64,000 nt of DNA, taken from positions 1 through 64,000 of the forward strand of contig NZ_PDWN01000017.1 in the NCBI RefSeq assembly GCF_010093205.1, read 5' to 3'. How positions within the stretch are numbered: position 1 is the stretch's first letter; each line of letters starts with the position of its first letter. The DNA comes from Pseudoxanthomonas daejeonensis. GTDB lineage: Bacteria > Pseudomonadota > Gammaproteobacteria > Xanthomonadales > Xanthomonadaceae. Under the pieces are notes generated by a model, which did no database searches, was not told the origin of the DNA, and saw only the letters and a program-made list of their open reading frames with translations. Shown here piece by piece: positions 1 through 9,593 of this stretch. Position numbers and translations under genes: made by a program.

Positions 1-75
1 ATAGTTAGTAGATATGTGAGAGTAGTAGTACTTGAATGATTAGAGTCAGTATTTTTTTTTAAAGAAGAAGACGGC
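1..75. other. AT-rich low-complexity window edge
   Basis: The first ~75 bases are AT-rich and repetitive, rich in short TAG/AGT words, with a run of ten or eleven T at about 52-62 followed by AAAGAAGAAGA. This is unlike the GC-rich DNA that begins at about 90. No gene is visible. It could be a sequence or assembly end artefact or a truncated repeat; the sequence alone cannot say which. Confidence 0.5.
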
Positions 76-411
76 AAACGAGTTTGGCTTTGGTCTGGTG
101 GGCTGGGAGTTGGTAATAGAAGACAGGGGCGGGGGTGGGCGGGCTGAGGTCGAAGCGGCTCATGGCGTCTCCATCGGGACCGGGGGCAGGGGAGGGTGGA
201 TCGAAGGCCTTGCGGCCTGTCGATGATGCACGACCCGCGTCTCCACCATATGGAGGCGCGGCGCCGTTCGCGCAAGCCGCGACGCGGCTCCCTACGAAAT
301 CCTGACGAAGCGTGCGCGGCGCGCTAACACCCGGGTTCCTACTTTCGGGGTGGGTTCCCTCTCGCCGGAAGTTTCCCACCCCCAATTCCAACCCACCTAC
401 AAGGAGAAACC
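76..411. other. Non-coding stretch upstream of the first gene
   Basis: I see no convincing gene here. A clear hairpin lies at 200-224: ATCGA/TCGAT outer and AGGCC/GGCCT inner pairs close on a TTGC loop, with one bulged G. It has no T-run, so it may be a rho-assisted terminator or a small palindromic repeat. The stretch ends in a strong Shine-Dalgarno sequence, AAGGAG at 401-406, five bases before the ATG at 412. Confidence 0.4.
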
Positions 412-816
412 ATGCGCAGGCTCCCCCGCGAAACCTGGGTGCTGGTCGCCGATGGCGCGTCCGCGCGCCTGTTCCGCAACCTCGGCAGTGAAACCGGCGC
501 GGTCAGGCTGCACCAGGAAGAAGCGCTGGCGCTGGATCCGGCCGAAGGGGTGATGCCCTCGGTCCTTCCGTCGGACACGCCGGCGCGCGAGGCCGACGAG
601 GCGTCCTTCGCCCGCCAGCTGGCTTTGCGGCTCAACCACGACGCGCTGGGCGGGCGCTACACCCACCTGGTCCTGGCCGCCGATCCACAGACCCTGGGCC
701 AGATCCGTTCGCTGCTGCACGAACAGGCGCGCAGCCGGGTGGTGGCCGAACTGCCCAAGAACTACACCAACGCCCCGCGCGAGCAGATCGAGCGCGCGCT
801 GGCGCCGGAGTTCTGA
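412..816 (+). CDS. Host-attachment family protein (baeRF-like fold)
   Basis: A 134-aa cytosolic protein of the family annotated as protein required for attachment to host cells, now grouped with bacterial relatives of the archaeo-eukaryotic release-factor fold. The family hallmarks are visible: an N-terminal strand WVLVADGASARLF at residues 7-19, the central histidine-rich helix region, a THLVLAADPQTLG strand near residue 83, and the terminal KNYTNAP motif at about 116-122. The ATG is supported by AAGGAG five bases upstream. It stands alone, with a convergent gene two bases downstream. The biochemical role is unknown; the attachment label comes from an old rhizobial assignment and should not be read literally. 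Confidence 0.8.
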   Translation: MRRLPRETWVLVADGASARLFRNLGSETGAVRLHQEEALALDPAEGVMPSVLPSDTPAREADEASFARQLALRLNHDALGGRYTHLVLAADPQTLGQIRSLLHEQARSRVVAELPKNYTNAPREQIERALAPEF

Positions 817-817
817 A

Positions 818-1384
818 TCAGCCGGCGTCGCCGCGGGCCACCGCCTGCGGCGACGGCAGTTCGCGCCGCAACCAGTCGTCGATCATCCGCTTCTCGTAGC
901 GCAGGTTGTCGGTGTTGATGGTGGAACCGGTCTGCAGGTAGCTCATGTCCGACAGCTTGCGCTCGCCCTCGGCCAGGACCTGTCCATCGGCGCCGGTGAT
1001 GCGCAGGTTGAGGGTCATCCGTGGCGGATAGATTTCGCGCATCACCCGGATATGGCTGTAGTTGATGCCCGCGCCCGGCTCGTAGCGCCCGGCACGCTGG
1101 ATGTCGGTGATGGTCACATCCATCCGCTGGCCGGCGGGCAGGCGCGCCTGGGCGCGTTCCTGCAGGTGCCGCGCGAGCTGGGTGACCCAGTCGCCTTGCT
1201 GGGCTTCCCAGCGGTTGTTGCTGAAGCGCAGGTCGGAAAACTGCGCCGGGTCGGTCCATTCCACACTGACCGCGCCATCGGCGGGAAGGGCGCGTGGCAG
1301 CGATGGATCGGTGACGGTGCGCGCGGCATGCGCCGGGGCGGCCACCAGGGCGGCAATCAGGGTGAGCAGGAAGAGCGGTCGCAT
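818..1384 (-). CDS. DUF3016 secreted protein
   Basis: A 188-aa protein with a signal peptide (MRPLFLLTLIAALVAAPAHA, cut after AHA). The mature part matches the DUF3016 pattern: VEWTDPAQFSDLRFS near residue 41, GMDVTITDIQRAGRYEPG-like strands in the middle, PRMTLNLRITGADG, and a terminal RYEKRMIDDWLRREL. Family members are periplasmic proteins of unknown function. It is a single gene convergent with the attachment-family gene, whose stop lies one base away; there is therefore no room for a separate terminator between them. Function unknown. Confidence 0.8.
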   Translation of the reverse strand: MRPLFLLTLIAALVAAPAHAARTVTDPSLPRALPADGAVSVEWTDPAQFSDLRFSNNRWEAQQGDWVTQLARHLQERAQARLPAGQRMDVTITDIQRAGRYEPGAGINYSHIRVMREIYPPRMTLNLRITGADGQVLAEGERKLSDMSYLQTGSTINTDNLRYEKRMIDDWLRRELPSPQAVARGDAG

Positions 1385-1589
1385 CGTGGCGGCCCTCGCA
1401 TGACCTGGGCCCGATTCTGCGCCGCCCGCTGTTTCCGGTGAAGGCCCCCGCGCCTGCCGTTGCCGCCGCTTCAGGCGCCGGCAGCGACGCGTCGATGCAA
1501 CGCTGTATCACTGCTGCGCGGGCATTTGCGGCGCGATCGGGCAGGGGCGCTGCATTAGAATCTGCGTCCGTCCCCCGCGGTCTTTCCCC

Positions 1590-2489
1590 ATGTCCGTCTC
1601 CGCACAGGCTCCGGCGCGCGCCGCCGGCCTGGCCGTCGTCGTCGCCCTGGCCATCGTCTACGTGGTGTGGGGGTCGACCTACCTGGCGATCCGCTTCGCC
1701 CTGGAAGGCGGCTGGCCGCCGCTGCTGGCGGTGTCGGGCGCCCGCTTCGTGGTTGCCGGCGGCGCCATGTACGCCTTCCTGCGCTGGCGCGGTGTCGCCG
1801 CGCCCACGCGCGCGCAATGGAAGAACCTGGCGGCGATGGGCGCGATGCTCCTGCTGCTGGGCAATGGCTGCGTGGTCCTGGCCGAACAGCATGTCTCTTC
1901 CGGCCTGGCTGCGGTGGCGGTGGCGTCGGTGCCGCTGTGGATGGGCTTCTTCGGCCTGTTCTACGGGGCGCGGCCGAGCCGGATCGAATGGGTCGGTATC
2001 GCGATCGGTTTCGCCGGCGTGGTCTGGCTCAACGCCGGCAGCAGCCTCAGCGCCAGCCCGACCGGGCTGGTGATGCTGCTGGTCGCGCCGCTGGGCTGGG
2101 CCTTCGGCTCGGTGTGGTCGCGCGGACGCGACCTGCCGTCGCCGTTCATGGCCGCGGCGGCGCAGATGCTGTGCGGCGGCGTCCTGCTGGTGGGCGTGGG
2201 CCTGCTGCGCGGCGAAAGCTTCACCGCGGTGCCGACCCTGCACGGCACGCTGGCGCTGCTGTACCTGGCCGTGTTCGGTTCGGTCATCGCCTTCAGCACC
2301 TACGTCTGGCTGCTGCACCACGTGCGTCCGGCGCTGGTCAGCAGCTACGCCTACGTGAACCCGGCGATCGCGGTGGCGCTGGGCGCGTGGCTGGCGAGCG
2401 AGCGCTTCACCGCGCATGACCTCGGCGCGATGGCGGTGATCCTGGCCGGCGTGGTGATCATCACCCTGGCCAAGGTATTGCGCCGGTGA
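1590..2489 (+). CDS. EamA/DMT family inner-membrane exporter (YedA-like)
   Basis: A 299-aa ten-helix drug/metabolite transporter built from two EamA repeats. The first helix holds the family signature VVWGSTYLAIRFA near residues 27-39, and the second repeat starts at about residue 155 (GLVMLLVAPLGWAFGSVW). It resembles YedA-type exporters for amino acids or metabolites, but the substrate cannot be read from sequence. Its TGA overlaps the GTG start of the next gene in a GTGA junction (2486-2489), so the two transporters are translationally coupled. Confidence 0.85.
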   Translation: MSVSAQAPARAAGLAVVVALAIVYVVWGSTYLAIRFALEGGWPPLLAVSGARFVVAGGAMYAFLRWRGVAAPTRAQWKNLAAMGAMLLLLGNGCVVLAEQHVSSGLAAVAVASVPLWMGFFGLFYGARPSRIEWVGIAIGFAGVVWLNAGSSLSASPTGLVMLLVAPLGWAFGSVWSRGRDLPSPFMAAAAQMLCGGVLLVGVGLLRGESFTAVPTLHGTLALLYLAVFGSVIAFSTYVWLLHHVRPALVSSYAYVNPAIAVALGAWLASERFTAHDLGAMAVILAGVVIITLAKVLRR

Positions 2490-3406
2490 GCGCGGCCGCC
2501 GCGGCGCAGCCGGGCATGGACCGCCGCGGCCTGGCGGTCACCGCCGCCACCTTCGTCATCTGGGGCGTGGTGCCGCTGTACTGGCACCTGCTCAAGGCGG
2601 TGCCGGCGCTGCAGATCATGGCCCACCGCGTGGTCTGGAGTGCGCTGCTGGTGGTCGGCTGGCTGCTGCTGCGCGACGGCTGGGGCTGGCTGCGCAGGCT
2701 GGCTGCGCAACCGCGGGTGCTGCCAGCCCTGGCGGTGAGCAGCGTGCTGATCGCGGTCAACTGGGGGTTGTACATCTGGGCGGTCAATGCCGGCCACGTG
2801 GTCGAGACCAGCCTGGGCTATTTCATCAACCCGCTGGTCAACGTGGTGCTGGGCGTGCTCGTGCTGCACGAGCGCCTGCGCCGGCTGCAATGGATCGCGA
2901 TCGGTTGCGCCGCCGCGGGCGTGGCCTGGCTGACGGTCAGCGCCGGTTCGCCGCCGTGGATCGCGCTCGGACTGGCCGCGTCGTTCGGCCTGTATGGACT
3001 GGTGCGCAAGCTGGTCTCGGTTGATCCGGTGGCCGGGCTCGGGCTGGAGAGCCTGTACCTGTTCCTGCCGTCGCTGGCGTACGTGGTGTGGGCCGAGAGC
3101 GGACACGGCGGTGGCTTCACCGGCGACTGGAGCCTGCGCACCGACCTGCTGCTGGTGTTCGGCGGCGTGGTCACCGCGGTGCCGCTGATCGGCTTCGCCT
3201 ACGGCGTGCGCCGGATCCCGCTCAGCGTGGTCGGCCTGCTGCAGTACATCGCGCCGACGCTGCAGCTGCTGCTGGGCGTGTGGTTCTTCCACGAACCATT
3301 CGACGCGGCGCGCGCGCTGGGCTTCGGCGCGATCTGGCTGGGCCTGGCGATCTACGCCGGCGAAGGCCTGTGGCGCAGCCGGCGCAGGGTGCCGGCTGCG
3401 GAATAG
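2486..3406 (+). CDS. rarD: EamA transporter RarD
   Basis: A 306-aa ten-helix DMT protein that matches the RarD subfamily. Features are FVIWGVVPLYWHLLKAVPAL in helix 1, the AHRVVWSALLV motif, NWGLYIWAVNAGHVVETSLG with the conserved family Asn/Tyr/Trp pattern, and a terminal second-repeat FHEPFDAARALGFGAIWLG. RarD proteins are linked to chloramphenicol sensitivity but the natural substrate is not known. The GTG start at 2486 overlaps the preceding stop by four bases. An ATG at 2516 (MDRRGL) is an alternative start, but the coupled overlap favours GTG. Confidence 0.85.
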   Translation: MSAAAAAQPGMDRRGLAVTAATFVIWGVVPLYWHLLKAVPALQIMAHRVVWSALLVVGWLLLRDGWGWLRRLAAQPRVLPALAVSSVLIAVNWGLYIWAVNAGHVVETSLGYFINPLVNVVLGVLVLHERLRRLQWIAIGCAAAGVAWLTVSAGSPPWIALGLAASFGLYGLVRKLVSVDPVAGLGLESLYLFLPSLAYVVWAESGHGGGFTGDWSLRTDLLLVFGGVVTAVPLIGFAYGVRRIPLSVVGLLQYIAPTLQLLLGVWFFHEPFDAARALGFGAIWLGLAIYAGEGLWRSRRRVPAAE

Positions 3407-3443
3407 ACGAGCGAGTCGAGACGCATCGCGGCTTCGTGCTTTT

Positions 3444-3540
3444 GCAGGAGCGGGCACGACCGCGACACCGACATCCTTTGAATCACGACGGCGTCGCCCG
3501 TACCCAGGGCGTCGGTGTCGCGGTCATGCCCGCTCCTACG
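3444..3540. repeat. Dispersed inverted repeat (GTAGGAGCGGGC family)
   Basis: An inverted repeat of about 97 bp. The left arm begins GCAGGAGCGGGCACGACCG at 3444, and the right arm is its near-perfect complement ending at about 3538 in GCCCGCTCCTAC. The arms are about 30 bp and the central spacer about 37 bp. The same arm sequence recurs at 11.6-12.1 kb and 17.6-18.2 kb. This is an intergenic REP/MITE-like element with no coding potential. It sits downstream of rarD, in a 362-bp gap that also contains a directly repeated ATGACGTGCG (near 3610 and 3670). Confidence 0.85.
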
Positions 3541-3701
3541 CGACGGGGTATGTGGGCTGTCGGTCCGTACGGCGGAACCAGCGCGCCGTCGCCGCGCCGT
3601 ACGACAATCATGACGTGCGTGGACCGGCCACCTCGCCCCGTGCACGGAACTGGCGCAGCACGGCGCACCATGACGTGCGAGGGTCACTGCCTTCTACCTG
3701 G

Positions 3702-3757
3702 ATCCGGTGACAGTGCGATGCCAGCGCCGGCTCCGTTCATCGGAGCCGACACCGGAT
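3702..3757. terminator. Nested hairpin between rarD and the MacAB-like operon
   Basis: An 8-bp perfect stem CGGCTCCG (3728-3735) / CGGAGCCG (3741-3748) with loop TTCAT is enclosed by a second perfect 8-bp stem ATCCGGTG (3702-3709) / CACCGGAT (3750-3757). It lies between convergent transcription units, 11 bp past the last permease gene. No T-tract follows on either strand. I read it as a bidirectional, probably rho-aided, stop; an unrelated palindromic repeat is possible. Confidence 0.5.
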
Positions 3758-3768
3758 GCCGCGGACCG

Positions 3769-5079
3769 TCAGAGCGCCCGCAACGCCGTCGTGATCGGCA
3801 ACCGCGCCGCGCGCAGCGCCGGGAACAGGCCGCCGACCAGTCCAATCCCCAGCGCCCACTTGAGCCCCGACCACAGCAGTTCGGGCGTGACCTTGAACTG
3901 GAACACCACCGCGCTGAAGTTGCTGCCCATGGTCGAGGCGCTGTAGCCGTTGAAGATCAGCCACGCCAGCAGCCCGCCAAGGATGCCGCCGAGCAGCGCC
4001 AGCAGCATCGTCTCCAGCATCACCGCCATCACCACCGGCAGGCCGCGGAAACCAATGGCGCGCATCGTCGCGATCTCGCGCGCCCGGCCCGCGACCGCCG
4101 CGTACATGGTGTTGAGCGCACCGAACACCGCGCCCACCGCCATGATCGCGCCGATCACCGTGCCCAGGATCGTCAGCAACTGGTTGAGCTGGCCGCTCTG
4201 CTTGGCGTAGTAGGCCTTGGTGGTTTCCACGTCGAGCTTGAGCCGCGGGTCGCCCGCCATCGCCGCCTTGAACTGCTCGAAGCCGGCCTTGCCCTCGGTG
4301 CGCACGCTGACCAGCTGCCAGGCGCCGCGGTTGTAGGTGCTGGCCAGGGTCTGCGCGTCGGTCCAGATCTCCGAATCGTGGACGTCGCCGGAGGCGAACT
4401 TGCCCACCACCTGCCACTGCTGGTTGCCCAGGGTGAGCGTGCTGCCCACGTCCAGGTCGCGGAACTGCTTCTGCGCGCCCTGGCCGACGACGATTTCGCG
4501 CAAGCCGCTGCCGTACTTGCGGCCCTCGACGATCTTGACGCTGTCGTGCACCGCCCAGCCCAGCTCGCCGACGCCGCGGAACTGCGCGTTGACGTCGTTG
4601 CCGTCCTCGCGCGAGACCAGGTTCACGACCTGCGACAGTTCCGGCGACACCAGCGGCCGGCCTTCGCCGTCGCGGGCGATGCCGGGCAGGCTGGAGATCA
4701 GCGGGACCTGGTCGCGCATGATCACCGAGTTGGTCTCGGCCTGCGAACCGCCACGCAGCACGATCGCGGTGTTCTCGTTGCCGGTGCTGTTCATGGTCGT
4801 CTGGAAGCCTCGGCCCATCGACAGCATCGCCACCAGCACCGCGACCACGCCGGCGATGCCCACGACAATTACCGACGAAGCGCCCCAGCGCTGCGGCAGG
4901 CTGGCGATGCCGATCCCGGTGGCGGCCAGCGCCAGCCGCCCTTGGCGGGTCAGGAACAGCCACAGCGCAAGCGCCACGGCGACGGCGAGCACGCCCTGCC
5001 AGGGCAGCATGATCCACGCGACCAGGCCCACGACGAGCAGCACGATCGTGAGCAGGTTCCAAAGCCATTGCTTGTTCAT
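3769..5079 (-). CDS. ABC transporter permease, FtsX/MacB type, second subunit
   Basis: A 436-aa inner-membrane protein. The MacB-like periplasmic core spans about residues 85-260 and the three-helix FtsX domain about 305-430, ending PALRAARLPITTALRAL. Unusually, two extra hydrophobic segments (about residues 5-25 and 28-45) precede the normal first helix, so the topology differs from the 385-aa partner. It is the last gene of the adaptor-ATPase-permease-permease operon, starting 12 bp after the preceding stop. With that partner it should form a heterodimeric mechanotransmission or export complex; the substrate is unknown. It is not a fused MacB, since the ATPase is separate. Confidence 0.85.
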   Translation of the reverse strand: MNKQWLWNLLTIVLLVVGLVAWIMLPWQGVLAVAVALALWLFLTRQGRLALAATGIGIASLPQRWGASSVIVVGIAGVVAVLVAMLSMGRGFQTTMNSTGNENTAIVLRGGSQAETNSVIMRDQVPLISSLPGIARDGEGRPLVSPELSQVVNLVSREDGNDVNAQFRGVGELGWAVHDSVKIVEGRKYGSGLREIVVGQGAQKQFRDLDVGSTLTLGNQQWQVVGKFASGDVHDSEIWTDAQTLASTYNRGAWQLVSVRTEGKAGFEQFKAAMAGDPRLKLDVETTKAYYAKQSGQLNQLLTILGTVIGAIMAVGAVFGALNTMYAAVAGRAREIATMRAIGFRGLPVVMAVMLETMLLALLGGILGGLLAWLIFNGYSASTMGSNFSAVVFQFKVTPELLWSGLKWALGIGLVGGLFPALRAARLPITTALRAL

Positions 5080-5091
5080 GATCAGGTTTCC

Positions 5092-6249
5092 TCAGCGGCC
5101 AGCCAGCGCATCGACGATCTTCAGCCGCTTGGCGCGCAGCGCCGGCAGCACGCCCACCACCAGGCCGATCAGCACGATCAGCACGGCGCCCACGATCCAG
5201 GTCTGCAGCGGGATGGTCGCCGGCAGCATGCCCTGCGCCTTGCTCGCCAGGCCCGGCAGGATCACCCGCGCCAGGGCCATGCCGATCACGCCGCCCAGTC
5301 CCACCAGCAGCACCGATTCCACCAGCACCAGCCACAGCACCGTCCCGTCCTTGAAGCCCAGCGTCTTGAGGATCGCCAGCTCCGGAATGCGCTCGCGCAC
5401 CGCCTGGGCCATGGTGTTGCCGGTCAGCAGGAGCAGGGTGAAGAACACCGCGCCCATGATCGAGGTGACGATCAGGCCGATGTCGGCGAACTGCTTGGCG
5501 AAGGATTGCTGGAACGCCGATTCGGTCTGGCTCTTGGTCTCGCGGTCGGAGTTCATCGACAGCGCATCGATGGCCTGGGCCACGCGCGAGGCGTGCGCCG
5601 GGTTGTCGAGGGTCACCGTGTACCAGCTCACCTGGCCCTTGATGTAGTCGTTGGATTCGTCGAAGTACTTCCAGTTCATCACCAGCTGGCGTTCCTCGCC
5701 GCTGGCCGCGGCACGGTCCTTGGAACGGAAGATGCCGACCAGCTGCAGCGGCCAGTCGTTGCTGCCCTGGCGCGGGAAGATCGTCGCCTGCAGCGGAATG
5801 GTGTCGCCGACCTTCCAGCCGAATTCCTTGGCCAGCGTCTCGCCGACCACCGCGCCGGTGCGCGTGTCCTGGAACGCCTTGAGCTGCTCGGGCGGCAGCT
5901 GCAGGTTGGAGTACACCTCGAAGTAGTTCGGCGCCACCGAGAAGCTCGGGAAGAAGTTCTTCGGGTCCTGGTAGATGCCGCCGAACCACATCGCGTAGGT
6001 GGCGTCCTTGACCCCGGGCACGGTGCGGATCTGTTCCTGCAGCCGCACCGGCAGGCTCTGGGTGATCGACAGGCGCGAAGTGGTGACCAGGCGGTTGGCG
6101 CCATCGACGCTGCCGCCGGAATTGAACGCCACGCGCACCGAGTCGAGCATCCCGAACAGCAGGAACGCGGTGACCACCGAAAGCAGGGTCAGCAGGGTCC
6201 GCGTCTTGCTGCGGAACAGCTGCGCCCAGACGAGCGAGAAGTATTTCAT
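5092..6249 (-). CDS. ABC transporter permease, FtsX/MacB type, first subunit
   Basis: A 385-aa permease. It has an N-terminal helix (about 15-35) after the [12 protein letters not shown] motif, a periplasmic MacB_PCD domain at about 40-240, and three C-terminal helices in an FtsX domain at about 255-380. The family signatures [16 protein letters not shown] and [21 protein letters not shown] are both visible. It lies 12 bp after the ATPase stop, in the same operon as the second permease and an RND-type adaptor. This layout is typical of MacAB-like tripartite exporters, here using two different permease subunits. Confidence 0.87.
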   Translation of the reverse strand: MKYFSLVWAQLFRSKTRTLLTLLSVVTAFLLFGMLDSVRVAFNSGGSVDGANRLVTTSRLSITQSLPVRLQEQIRTVPGVKDATYAMWFGGIYQDPKNFFPSFSVAPNYFEVYSNLQLPPEQLKAFQDTRTGAVVGETLAKEFGWKVGDTIPLQATIFPRQGSNDWPLQLVGIFRSKDRAAASGEERQLVMNWKYFDESNDYIKGQVSWYTVTLDNPAHASRVAQAIDALSMNSDRETKSQTESAFQQSFAKQFADIGLIVTSIMGAVFFTLLLLTGNTMAQAVRERIPELAILKTLGFKDGTVLWLVLVESVLLVGLGGVIGMALARVILPGLASKAQGMLPATIPLQTWIVGAVLIVLIGLVVGVLPALRAKRLKIVDALAGR

Positions 6250-6261
6250 CGCTGCACTCCG

Positions 6262-6951
<690 letters not shown>

Positions 6952-7066
6952 CGCTTTGCTTCCTTGTCGTGGCCGTCGCGGGTGGCGCGTCGGCGGGTTC
7001 GGGATGGTGCGGAACAGTTCGGAAGGTGGTTCGTGTGGCGCGGCGCGTTTGTCACGCGCCGCGGGG

Positions 7067-8317
7067 TTACTGTCCTTCGGCGCCGGCCAGGCGCACGCGG
7101 TCGCCGTCGGCCAGGGTCTCGGGAACATCAAGTACCACCGTTTCGCCGGCGGTCAGGCCCGACAGCACCTGGCGGTCCTGGCCCATGGCGATGCCCGGCT
7201 TGACCGCGCGCTGTTCGACCGTGTCCTCGTTGCCGAGCACGAAGGCCACGTCGCTTCCGCCGCGCTGCACGATCGCCGCGGCCGGCACGCGCACGCCCTG
7301 CGGCTTCTGCTCGCCGGGTTCGGGAGCCTGCTCGAGGAAGCTCACCCGCACGCCCATGTCCGGCACGATGCGCGCGTCCTTTTCCTTCAGGGCGACGCGC
7401 ACCTTGACCGTGGCCTTGCCGCGGTCGGCGGCCGGAATGATCGCGATCACCTCGCCGGGAATGCGCCAGTCCGGATAGGCGTTGAGCACGATCTCCACCG
7501 GCATCTTCGGCTGCACGCGGCCGATGTAGGACTCGCCGACTTCGACTTCGACCTCCAGCGACTCCATGTCGACGATCGTGCCGATGCCGGTGCGGGTGTA
7601 GCCGCCGGTGGCCAGCGGCGAGACGATCTCGCCCGGCTGCGCCGCCTTGGAGGTGACGATGCCCGAGAACGGCGCGCGCACGATGGTGTTGTCCACGCCT
7701 TGGCCGGCGATGCGCAGCTGGTCGCCGGCGACCTGCGCGTTGCGTTGAGCGGTCACGAGCTGCGCACGCAGCGCGTCGCGCTGGGCCACGGCCTGCTCGT
7801 ACTGCGCGCGCGACACCAGCTGCTGGCCCACCAGCGAGGACAGGCGTCGCGCGTTGGCCTCGGCATCGACCAGCTGGGCACGCACGCTGTCGGCCTGGCT
7901 ATGCGCCGCCGACACCTGCGACGCGGCCAGCGCGCGCTGCGCATCGGCGTCGATCGGATCGAGCCGGGCCAGCACCTGGCCTTCCTCCACGCGCATGCCT
8001 TCCTCGATCAGCACTTCCTTGACCCGGCCGGTGACCTTGGCCGACACCGTGGCCATGCGTCGCGCGACGATATAGCCGCTGGCATCCAGGACCGAGGCGC
8101 TGGCGCCACCGGCGCCGGAAATGGCGACCACCGGCGCGGTGCGCACTTCGGGCGCCTTCTCGCCACCGAGCACCAGCCATGCGACCACGGCGGCGAGCAG
8201 CACGGCGGCGGCCACGGCCAGGCCGATCCACAACCCGCGCCGCGACGGCGGCGGCGTGGACGGTGCCTTGCCGCGTTCGATGCGGAGTTCCTTGAGCAGT
8301 TCAGCGGAAGCGTTCAT
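7067..8317 (-). CDS. Periplasmic adaptor subunit (MacA/HlyD-like)
   Basis: A 416-aa membrane-fusion protein: one N-terminal anchor helix (about residues 29-50), a lipoyl half-motif, an alpha-helical coiled coil (about 115-190, rich in Ala/Gln/Glu), a second lipoyl half, a beta-barrel and a membrane-proximal domain. It bridges the inner-membrane permeases to an outer-membrane channel, which is not encoded here. I chose the ATG at 8317 (MNASAELLKEL) over an upstream one because the extra 13 residues look non-coding. It is the first gene of the operon; a 283-bp gap separates it from a divergent ABC exporter. Confidence 0.88.
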   Translation of the reverse strand: MNASAELLKELRIERGKAPSTPPPSRRGLWIGLAVAAAVLLAAVVAWLVLGGEKAPEVRTAPVVAISGAGGASASVLDASGYIVARRMATVSAKVTGRVKEVLIEEGMRVEEGQVLARLDPIDADAQRALAASQVSAAHSQADSVRAQLVDAEANARRLSSLVGQQLVSRAQYEQAVAQRDALRAQLVTAQRNAQVAGDQLRIAGQGVDNTIVRAPFSGIVTSKAAQPGEIVSPLATGGYTRTGIGTIVDMESLEVEVEVGESYIGRVQPKMPVEIVLNAYPDWRIPGEVIAIIPAADRGKATVKVRVALKEKDARIVPDMGVRVSFLEQAPEPGEQKPQGVRVPAAAIVQRGGSDVAFVLGNEDTVEQRAVKPGIAMGQDRQVLSGLTAGETVVLDVPETLADGDRVRLAGAEGQ

Positions 8318-8510
8318 CAGGTTCTCGTTGCGATCCCGGTCCAGTGTCGGCGGCAAGGGTACACGGCGGCCAGCTGCCGGAAGTCACTTTCTGGCGGAGG
8401 GCCACCACGCGGGATGGAATACCTCCATGCCAGGACGGACGACGGTGGTGCGGTTCGACACGCCGCCCGGGCACCGGTGCATCCTGCCGATGCGCGGACG
8501 CACGGCGTAG

Positions 8511-8522
8511 TGACAGCTGTCA
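8511..8522. promoter_or_regulatory. Perfect 12-bp palindrome, candidate operator of the divergent ABC/two-component locus
   Basis: TGACAGCTGTCA is a perfect dyad in the 283-bp gap between the MacA-like gene and the ABC-2 exporter genes, about 80 bp upstream of the latter. Dyads of the TGACA-N2-TGTCA form are plausible targets for the NarL/DesR-type regulator encoded at 12217. No clear -10/-35 pair could be assigned nearby. Operator function is inference. Confidence 0.4.
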
Positions 8523-8600
8523 TGCGCTTGGCATGGCATCGACGACTGCCGCCGCCGGCGCGTGCGGCGGACACTGCGGCCACCTGCACGGAGACCGCCA

Positions 8601-9593
8601 ATGGATACCGCCACCCGCGTCGTCGCCCCTGTCGCCGTCCCCATCGCCACGGGCGACACCCGGAAGCCGGCGGCGCGCCTGCCGCTGGCGCGCCTGCACC
8701 AGGCCAGCAAGCGCTTCGGCGATGTCCAAGCGCTGGACGGACTGGACCTGGAGCTGCATGCCGGCCAAGTGCTGGCCCTGCTCGGGCCCAACGGCGCCGG
8801 CAAGACCACCGCCATCGGCCTGCTGCTGGGCCTGCACGCGCCCGACGCCGGCCGCGCCGAACTGTTCGGCCTGCCGCCGCAGGCACTGGAAGCGCGCCGC
8901 GGTATCGGCGTGATGCTGCAGACCGCCGGCATCCCCGACACCTTGAAGGTGCGTGAGCTGGTCGACCTGACCCGCAGCTACTATCCGCAGCCGCGCGACA
9001 TCGACGCGTGCCTGGCGCTGGCCGGTCTGCAGGACCTGCAGAAGCGTCGCTACGGCCAGTTGTCCGGCGGCCAGCAGCGACGCGTGCAGTTCGCGATGGC
9101 GCTGTGCGGCAATCCACGGCTGCTGTTCCTGGACGAGCCGACCACCGGCCTGGACATCGACGCGCGGCAGGCGCTATGGCGCGCGATCCGCGAACTGGCC
9201 GCGCAAGGCTGCGCGGTGCTGCTGACCACGCACTACCTGGAAGAGGCCGAGGCGCTGGCCGACCGGGTGGTGGTGGTCGACCACGGTCGCCTGCTGGCGC
9301 AGGGAAGCGTCGAACAGATTCGCGCCCGCGTCGCCCAGTGCCGGATCGGCTGCGCCTCCATTCTGTCGGCCGCGGCGGTGGCCGCCTGGCCGGGCGTGCA
9401 GGAAGCGGTCGTTCGCGATGGCCGCCTCCAGGTCGTGGCGGCGGACGCGGAAGCGGTCGTGCGCCGGCTGCTGGCCGAAGATCCGTCGCTGTCCGGTCTG
9501 GAAGTTCATCGCGCGGGCCTGGCCGACGCCTTTCTCGCCCTCACCGCGCACTCTGGCGCGAAGCAAGCACAGCCCGAAGAGGAGGTCGCCTGA
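8601..9593 (+). CDS. ABC-2 type exporter ATP-binding protein
   Basis: A 330-aa CcmA/DrrA-type ATPase. Walker A GPNGAGKT lies at residues 62-69, LSGGQ at 154-158 and Walker B LLFLDEP at 174-180; the His switch is in LLTTHYLEEAE. A roughly 85-residue C-terminal extension follows. The ATG at 8601 has GGAG seven bases upstream; a longer in-frame start at 8562 adds only low-complexity Arg/Pro residues. The stop overlaps the permease start in TGATG (9591-9595). It is co-directional with a DesK-like kinase and a response regulator, the usual setting of small signal-responsive exporters. Confidence 0.9.
   Translation: MDTATRVVAPVAVPIATGDTRKPAARLPLARLHQASKRFGDVQALDGLDLELHAGQVLALLGPNGAGKTTAIGLLLGLHAPDAGRAELFGLPPQALEARRGIGVMLQTAGIPDTLKVRELVDLTRSYYPQPRDIDACLALAGLQDLQKRRYGQLSGGQQRRVQFAMALCGNPRLLFLDEPTTGLDIDARQALWRAIRELAAQGCAVLLTTHYLEEAEALADRVVVVDHGRLLAQGSVEQIRARVAQCRIGCASILSAAAVAAWPGVQEAVVRDGRLQVVAADAEAVVRRLLAEDPSLSGLEVHRAGLADAFLALTAHSGAKQAQPEEEVA

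Noticed and set aside
59-391. A 110-codon minus-strand frame at the window start
   Set aside because: Pro/Arg/Ser-rich, no domain, no RBS, and it runs through the hairpin and leader of the first gene.
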